From Cryobacterium suzukii (lineage in GTDB: Bacteria > Actinomycetota > Actinomycetes > Actinomycetales > Microbacteriaceae): a DNA stretch of 64,000 nt. The translations under genes and the position numbers were made by a program. Under the pieces are notes generated by a model. It was not told the DNA's origin. It saw nothing but the letters and a program-made list of their open reading frames with translations, and did not search any database. The stretch lies in assembly GCF_004403185.1 (NCBI RefSeq), contig NZ_SOHJ01000004.1, positions 62,001-126,000 on the forward strand. The letters are read 5' to 3'. Below, in pieces: positions 59,333 through 64,000 of this stretch. Within the stretch, counting starts at the first letter, position 1; the number at the start of each line of letters is the position of its first letter.

Positions 59333-60288
59333 GCGCGGGGCGCCCGCGGGGTCATGGCGGAGATAAGCTCGTAGGCCACGTGCGAGGCCGCTACGGCAGT
59401 GATCTGGGCATGATCGTAGGCCGGCGCTACTTCGACGACATCGGCGCCAACCAAATTGACCGATCGTAGAGCGCGAATGATGGCGAGCAGCTCGCGGCTG
59501 GTGAGGCCGCCGGCCTCCGGGGTTCCGGTGCCCGGTGCGTGTGCCGGATCGAGAACATCGATGTCGACCGAGACGTACACCGGGCGATCACCGAGACGGG
59601 CCAGCATCCGCTCGATGACTCGGGCGACTCCCTCTGTTTCAAGTTCATGCCCGGCAATGATCGCAAACCCGAGACGGGCGTCATCGGTCAAGTCGTCGCT
59701 GCTGTACAGCGGCCCACGGATGCCGATATGGAGACTGGCCGTGAGATCGATGAGCCCTTCCTCGGAAGCGCGCCGGAAGGGAGTGCCATGGGTAATGGGG
59801 GCGCCGAAGTAGGTGTCCCAGGTATCCAGGTGGGCGTCGAAGTGCAGCACGGCGACCGGCCCGTGCTTCGCGGCAACGGCACGCAGCAGGGGCAGGGCAA
59901 TCGTATGGTCGCCGCCAATGGTGACCAGTCGGGTGCCGCCCTGGCCGAGATGCTTGGCCGCGACCTCAATCTGCGTGATGGCCTCATCGATGTTAAACGG
60001 GTTTGCCACGATATCCCCGGCATCGACGACCTGCTGCGCATTGAACGGTTCGACGTCCTGCACCGGGTTATAGGGGCGCAACAACCGGCTCGCTTCGCGA
60101 ACATGGGCCGGACCGAAGCGGGCGCCGGGCCGGTAGCTGACGCCACTATCGAACGGTACACCGACCACGACGATATCGGCGTGCCCGACATCCTCGAGGC
60201 GCGGCAACCGAGCGAAGGTGGCGATGCCGGCAAAGCGCGGCGACAGACTGGCATCCGACGGACCGACGGGCTGGGGTGACTGGGGCAT
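59329..60288 (-). CDS. Ureohydrolase (agmatinase / guanidinobutyrase family)
   Basis: Manganese enzyme that releases urea from a guanidino compound. The 319-aa protein has ligand motifs [11 protein letters not shown] near residue 124, [10 protein letters not shown] near 149 and [22 protein letters not shown] near 241 (family signature). Agmatinase, guanidinobutyrase and guanidinopropionase share these and cannot be separated by eye. Co-location with a TPP decarboxylase and an amino-acid-type importer suggests arginine-derived guanidino acids rather than agmatine only. It lies 39 bp after the importer ATPase. Confidence 0.85.
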   Translation of the reverse strand: MPQSPQPVGPSDASLSPRFAGIATFARLPRLEDVGHADIVVVGVPFDSGVSYRPGARFGPAHVREASRLLRPYNPVQDVEPFNAQQVVDAGDIVANPFNIDEAITQIEVAAKHLGQGGTRLVTIGGDHTIALPLLRAVAAKHGPVAVLHFDAHLDTWDTYFGAPITHGTPFRRASEEGLIDLTASLHIGIRGPLYSSDDLTDDARLGFAIIAGHELETEGVARVIERMLARLGDRPVYVSVDIDVLDPAHAPGTGTPEAGGLTSRELLAIIRALRSVNLVGADVVEVAPAYDHAQITAVAASHVAYELISAMTPRAPRA

Positions 60289-60327
60289 TGAGTTCCTTAG
60301 ACGTGGTCCCTGAACGGGAGCGAACGA

Positions 60328-61092
60328 TCAAATTACTTTGGCGAGAAAACCGCGGGTGCGCGGATGCTGCGGGTCGTCGAGGACCTGCCGGGGCGGCCCG
60401 TGCTCGACCACAACGCCGCCGTCCATGAAGACGACGCGGTCGGCGACTTCGCGGGCAAAACCAATTTCATGGGTGACGACGATCATCGTCATCCCGTCGC
60501 TGGCGAGGTCTTTCATGGTGTCGAGCACCTCGCCGACGAGCTCGGGGTCGAGCGCCGATGTGGGTTCGTCGAAGAGCATCAGCGTTGGGTCGAGTGCGAG
60601 TGCCCGAGCGATGGCCACGCGTTGTTGCTGTCCGCCAGAGAGTTGCGCCGGATAGAAATCAGCGCGGTCGCCGAGGTTGACCCGCTCCAGGAGCTCGTGG
60701 GCGCGCGCTTCGGCATCCGCCTTGCTTTGACGTTTCACAAAGATGGGCGCTTCCGTAATGTTCTCCAGAGCGGTGCGATGCGGAAACAAATTGAACTTTT
60801 GAAACACCATTCCGATGCCGCGCCGCTGAGCGGCGATCTCGTGTGGTCGCAGTTCATAGGTATGGCCGTGGGCTCGCCGATAGCCGATCAGGTGCCCGTC
60901 TACCCAGATCTCTCCCTTGTCGATGCGGTCGAGATGGTTGATGCACCGCAAGAAGGTGGACTTGCCGGACCCGGACGGTCCCAATACACAGACCACCTCG
61001 CCCCGATTGATTTCGAGGTCTATGCCGCGCAGTACCTCGAGGTCACCGAAGCTTTTGCGCACGTTGACGGCACGCACCAACGGTTCGGTCAT
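60328..61092 (-). CDS. Amino-acid ABC transporter ATP-binding protein
   Basis: A 254-aa ATPase of the polar amino-acid uptake family. Walker [19 protein letters not shown] near residue 37, Q-loop [17 protein letters not shown] near 93, signature [16 protein letters not shown] near 150, Walker [18 protein letters not shown] near 170, H-loop [11 protein letters not shown] near 205. ATG 61092 overlaps the permease stop; longer upstream reading is not coding. It is the third importer gene, followed by the ureohydrolase. Confidence 0.92.
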   Translation of the reverse strand: MTEPLVRAVNVRKSFGDLEVLRGIDLEINRGEVVCVLGPSGSGKSTFLRCINHLDRIDKGEIWVDGHLIGYRRAHGHTYELRPHEIAAQRRGIGMVFQKFNLFPHRTALENITEAPIFVKRQSKADAEARAHELLERVNLGDRADFYPAQLSGGQQQRVAIARALALDPTLMLFDEPTSALDPELVGEVLDTMKDLASDGMTMIVVTHEIGFAREVADRVVFMDGGVVVEHGPPRQVLDDPQHPRTRGFLAKVI

Positions 61093-62009
61093 GAGGGTGT
61101 CCCCTGTCGTTCGGCGGCGCGAATGACGGGCCGTGGCCCGGTGACAGACCGGTCGAGGCGTCGTTCGATGCGCACCTGGATGATGGTGAGGATCGTGGTC
61201 AGCAACAGGTACCAGATGCTTGCGACGATCAGAAGCGGAATCTGCTGAAAGTTGCGGGAGTAGATCAACTGCACCGCCGTGAGCAGCTCCGGCAGGCCGA
61301 CAACGATCACCAGTGAACTCAGTTTGAGCATGGAAATGGTGTTGTTGGCGATCGGAGGGAGCACGACCCGCGACGCCTGCGGCAGAATAATCCGGCGGTA
61401 GGCCAGCATGCGACTCATCCCCACGGCTTCGGCGGCTTCGCTCTGACCCGGATCGACAGATTTTATGCCAGCCCGAATGATTTCTGCCATGTAGGCGGCC
61501 TCGTTGAGCCCCAACCCCAGGATCGCGGCCGTGAACTGGCTGATCAGCACATTGGTCGGGATTTCGACGAAAGTCGGCCCGAACGGGATCCCGAGATTGA
61601 TCACCGGAAGGATCGACCCGAGGAAGAACCAGAACAACAATTGCACCAGGATCGGTGTTCCGCGAAAGAACCAAATATAGCCCGACGCCACGAAACTGAG
61701 CACCCGGTTTCCCGACAGTCGCATGATGGCGAGGACCGTGCCGAGCACGATGCCCAGCACCATCGCTACGACGGTCAGCTCCAGGGTGAGAACCAGCCCA
61801 CGCATGACCGAGCGCTCAAACAGGTATCCCGCTACGAGGTCCAGGCGCAGCTTCTCATTCGTGACCAGGAACTGCACAAACAGAGCGGCCGCAACCAGGA
61901 TTGCTGCAACGCCGATCCACTGGCCTGGATGCCGAACCGGACGGATCCGTCCACCGTCTACCGGTTGCTCGTTCGCCCTGGTCAGGGTCGACGTTGACGG
62001 GACCGTCAT
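61089..62009 (-). CDS. Amino-acid ABC transporter permease
   Basis: A 306-aa HisM/GlnP-type permease. A cytoplasmic N-terminus is followed by a first helix near residue 35, then the core of four to five helices; [20 protein letters not shown] near 76, [18 protein letters not shown] near 115, and the coupling loop [22 protein letters not shown] near 214. ATG 62009 shares bases with the TAA stop of the binding protein (TAATG). It works with the ATPase and binding protein on either side. Confidence 0.9.
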   Translation of the reverse strand: MTVPSTSTLTRANEQPVDGGRIRPVRHPGQWIGVAAILVAAALFVQFLVTNEKLRLDLVAGYLFERSVMRGLVLTLELTVVAMVLGIVLGTVLAIMRLSGNRVLSFVASGYIWFFRGTPILVQLLFWFFLGSILPVINLGIPFGPTFVEIPTNVLISQFTAAILGLGLNEAAYMAEIIRAGIKSVDPGQSEAAEAVGMSRMLAYRRIILPQASRVVLPPIANNTISMLKLSSLVIVVGLPELLTAVQLIYSRNFQQIPLLIVASIWYLLLTTILTIIQVRIERRLDRSVTGPRPVIRAAERQGTPS

Positions 62010-62935
62010 TACTCCACGCCGGAGTTGATCGGAGCGCCGGTGAGCGCCTGCTTCTCCAGTCCCCACTTAGCCAGGATCTGGTCGTACACGCCGGACTCAA
62101 TCACGTTGAGCAAGGCGCCCTGCACGGCGTCACGCAGCTCGGGGTTGTCCTTGGGAACGACGATGCCAACGGGGAGCGTATTGAACGGGTCGCCAGCGAG
62201 TTCGAAAGCGTCGTTTGAGGTCTGGACCGTGTAGGCGAGGGTCACGTCGAGCGCAACGGATGCGTCAGCCCGGCCGCTGGAAACAGCCTGCACGGCACTC
62301 GCTTGGTCGGGAAAGGGAAGCTTTTCAATCGCGGCTTTGCCCGCGTCCGCGCAGGCGGCCTGTAACGAATCAATCGTCAGGTCGCCGGTCGCGCCCTTCT
62401 CCACGGACGCGCTGTGGCCGCAGAGGTCTTCCGGACCGTTGATGTCGACGGCGTTGCCGCTCGCGACGAGAATCGACACTCCGGACTGCAGGTAGTCGAC
62501 GAAGTCGACCTCTGCCTGACGCGAGGGCGTATCGAGGATTCCGGTGAGGGAAAGGTCGTAGCGACCGGCCGCGATGCCACCGACGATGCCGTCGAAGTTG
62601 ACGTTTTCAAACTTGAAGTCCACATCGAGGACCTGTCCGAGGGCAGCGCCAAGGTCCGCGTCGAAACCGACCACCGTGGTGCCGTCAACATCGAAGAACT
62701 CCATCGGCGGAAAGGAAACACCCGATGCGACGTGCACGACGCCAGCGTCCCGCAGATCGGCCGGCACAGCCGCGGCCAAGGTCGCATCCGCTTTCAGCGT
62801 GTCGATGACGGATGCGGCATCTACGGCTACCGCGGAATCATCGCTCGGGGCTGCGCATCCGCTCAGCAGAAGGCCGGATGTGACTAGTCCGGCGAGCAAA
62901 GCGATCATGCGCGTGGGGTGTGTCAGGGGCTGCAT
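62009..62935 (-). CDS. Amino-acid ABC transporter substrate-binding lipoprotein
   Basis: A 308-aa family 3 solute-binding lipoprotein. The signal peptide ends in the lipobox LLSGC. VVGFDADLGAALGQVL near residue 93, YDLSLTGILDTPSRQAEVDFVDYL near 122 and RADASVALDVTLAYTV near 222 are typical. The ligand is probably a basic amino acid or guanidino compound, from the downstream ureohydrolase. ATG 62935 follows AAGGATTTTCA; the upstream in-frame reading lacks coding character. Confidence 0.88.
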   Translation of the reverse strand: MQPLTHPTRMIALLAGLVTSGLLLSGCAAPSDDSAVAVDAASVIDTLKADATLAAAVPADLRDAGVVHVASGVSFPPMEFFDVDGTTVVGFDADLGAALGQVLDVDFKFENVNFDGIVGGIAAGRYDLSLTGILDTPSRQAEVDFVDYLQSGVSILVASGNAVDINGPEDLCGHSASVEKGATGDLTIDSLQAACADAGKAAIEKLPFPDQASAVQAVSSGRADASVALDVTLAYTVQTSNDAFELAGDPFNTLPVGIVVPKDNPELRDAVQGALLNVIESGVYDQILAKWGLEKQALTGAPINSGVE

Positions 62936-62963
62936 TGAAAATCCTTCATCTCGACATTGAGTG

Positions 62964-62993
62964 ACCAATAAGAAAGAAAACATGTCTATTGGT
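62964..62993. promoter_or_regulatory. Spaced inverted repeat upstream of the binding protein, candidate XRE-regulator site
   Basis: ACCAATA (62964-62970) and TATTGGT (62987-62993) are a perfect inverted repeat whose centres are 23 bp apart, about two helix turns. It lies in the 168-bp region between the XRE-cupin gene and the binding-protein gene, 29 bp upstream of the latter's start. Confidence 0.55.
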
Positions 62994-63103
62994 AATATTT
63001 CCTTGTGGCCATGGTGGGCGCTAGCACCGTGCAATGTCAAGTCCGGCACGACAACGCCACGTTTGCGTCTGTCGCGATTGCAGTGCGCCGGACAGCGTCG
63101 GTT

Positions 63104-63652
63104 CTATGGCGCGGGGGTCATCACCCAGAGCACCGCGCATTCCTCGGTGTTCGAGGTGTTCCGCCAGGTGTGCGGGTCGCGACCACGAAAGGTCATGGCG
63201 TCGCCGGGGTTGAGCAGAAAATTCTCCTCGCCAATCGTCAGCCTCAACGATCCACTCACCACGAAAACGAATTCGACGTCACAGTCCAGCACGTACAGGT
63301 CATTCCCGGCCGAACCGCCAGGCTCGATAACGGACTGAATGACCTGAAGCTGGCTTTGTGTGCCCGGGGTCACCAGGAATTCGGACGCCCCACGGCCACC
63401 GAAATTGATTGGTGACCCCTGGCCGGCACGAACGATCTGCGCCGGGGGAGATTCGAACAGCTCCCCCACTCGCAACCCGACGGCATCGCAAATCGCCACG
63501 AGCGTGGCGACGGATGGCGACACCTGGTCGCGCTCAAGCTTGCTCACGAATCCTTGGCTGATGCCGGCAATCATGGCCACGGCCTCCAAGGTCATGCCAT
63601 TGCGCAAACGGGCAGCGCGCAAGCGCAACCCGATCGGAACCTGTCGACCCAC
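63104..63652 (-). CDS. XRE-family regulator with C-terminal cupin domain
   Basis: A 182-aa regulator. The N-terminal XRE helix-turn-helix is seen as GLRLRAARLRNGMTLEAVAM and ISQGFVSKLERDQVSPSVAT (residues 8-46). The C-terminal cupin (about 105-180) has VLDCDVEFVFVVSGSLRLTIG and NPGDAMTFRGRDPHTWRNTS. PuuR-type regulators of polyamine breakdown share this layout, which fits the guanidino/amine operon downstream. GTG 63652 is the start, 8 bp after the stop of the cyclase gene. Confidence 0.88.
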   Translation of the reverse strand: MGRQVPIGLRLRAARLRNGMTLEAVAMIAGISQGFVSKLERDQVSPSVATLVAICDAVGLRVGELFESPPAQIVRAGQGSPINFGGRGASEFLVTPGTQSQLQVIQSVIEPGGSAGNDLYVLDCDVEFVFVVSGSLRLTIGEENFLLNPGDAMTFRGRDPHTWRNTSNTEECAVLWVMTPAP

Positions 63653-63660
63653 TTTTAGTC

Positions 63661-64000
63661 CTAGACCTCGAGCTGCAGCGCAACCGCACGAACCGGTGCC
63701 CCATCAGCTGCCTCAAAGGCTATCGGCAGAAGCGACACGAGAGCGTCATCGAAATCGATCGCGGCGAGGTTGGTGAGGTTTTCCGCAATCACACCGGCGA
63801 CATCGGCGATGAGGTGGTGCACCGGGAAACCCTCCCCCGCGTGATCTGAATCGGGCGTCTCGTCAATGTTGATTGCATCGATGCCGAAGGTGCGCACCCC
63901 GAGTGCGATCATGCGGCGGCAGGCATCCGCTTCGAGAAACGGGTTGTCAAAGTAGAGGTCCGTGCCGTAGTGCGCGCTCCAGCCGGTGTGCAACAGCACG
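63661..64000 (-). CDS. Cyclase-family (kynurenine formamidase-like) protein, N-terminus outside window
   Basis: Only the last 113 codons are inside the window; the frame is open to the right edge. The segment LLHTGWSAHYGTDLYFDNPF followed by LEADACRRMIALGVRTFGIDAINID is characteristic of the cyclase family, Mn/Zn-dependent amidohydrolase-like enzymes that include kynurenine formamidase. The HHLIADVAGVIAENLTNL segment is a usual late motif. It is on the same strand as the regulator and importer, so may belong to the same operon and act on an amide or guanidino intermediate (inference). Confidence 0.8.
   Translation of the reverse strand, partial: VLLHTGWSAHYGTDLYFDNPFLEADACRRMIALGVRTFGIDAINIDETPDSDHAGEGFPVHHLIADVAGVIAENLTNLAAIDFDDALVSLLPIAFEAADGAPVRAVALQLEV

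Noticed and set aside
61093..61674. 190-residue N-terminal extension of the ABC ATPase at 60328
   Set aside because: It runs antiparallel in frame through the permease coding region; the ATPase start at 61092 overlaps the permease stop as expected.
1..64000. tRNA or rRNA genes
   Set aside because: No tRNA-like GTTCRA arms with matching acceptor stems and no rRNA sequence were found by reading; a covariance search was not possible.

Overview
The window is 64 kb of high-G+C chromosomal DNA from an actinobacterium, most likely family Microbacteriaceae. Three things point there: the block from purK/purE through birA, the acyl-CoA carboxylase genes, maf, lpdA, a purine nucleoside phosphorylase and pmmB to add keeps the gene order known from Mycobacterium and other actinobacteria; several start codons look leaderless, 6-8 nt behind a TAGRST-type -10 box; and the sequence GCGGATGCCG / CGGCATCCGC recurs dozens of times. 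No rRNA, tRNA, CRISPR array, transposase or integrase was seen.

Layout. 1-5.7 kb: cell-surface sugar genes. A minus-strand pair (GDP-fucose-synthase-like reductase and a His-type PLP sugar 3-dehydratase cut by the window edge) lies divergent to a plus-strand rfbB-rfbD-glycosyltransferase-GtrA operon. 5.7-12.9 kb: LCP-family ligase, purE, purK, a second GtrA protein, a PH-domain protein, birA and the acyl-CoA carboxylase beta and epsilon subunits. 13.3-17.8 kb: a response regulator with two kinase-like membrane proteins (one degenerate) and a TrmA-type RNA methyltransferase. 17.8-25.3 kb: maf, biotin carboxylase alpha chain, LpdA-like flavoprotein, purine nucleoside phosphorylase and a phosphomannomutase with an unusual disordered N-terminal extension. 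25.3-39.4 kb: a patchy region with a decayed pentapeptide-repeat gene, an alcohol dehydrogenase, an orphan PTS EIIA/EIIB pair behind adenosine deaminase, two acyl-CoA-dehydrogenase-fold enzymes, ThrE, an AlaX-like protein, a DUF559 nuclease-like gene and most of the palindromic repeats.

39.4-57.7 kb is a catabolic island for aromatic acids. On the minus strand aroQ-aroE-qsuB plus an MFS permease turn quinate/shikimate into protocatechuate; pobA makes protocatechuate from 4-hydroxybenzoate; pcaH-G-B-DC-I-J-F carry it through the beta-ketoadipate pathway to acetyl-CoA and succinyl-CoA. A TetR and an IclR regulator lie inside the island. One 19-bp palindrome precedes pcaH, pobA and a divergent SsuABC/TauABC-type ABC importer, suggesting one IclR regulon that includes uptake.

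57.7-64 kb: an amino-acid-type ABC importer, a ureohydrolase, a TPP-dependent decarboxylase, an XRE-cupin regulator and a partial cyclase-family gene on the minus strand. The set resembles a guanidino-compound or arginine-transaminase type catabolic operon.

Structure not explained by genes: four complex copies of a nested inverted repeat built on GCCGAGCCGTGAGTTT, two of them bracketing the DUF559 gene; three copies of a GGGCCC-based nested palindrome with a TTATAA core; and two further single long hairpins. All homology calls rest on motif recognition by eye.
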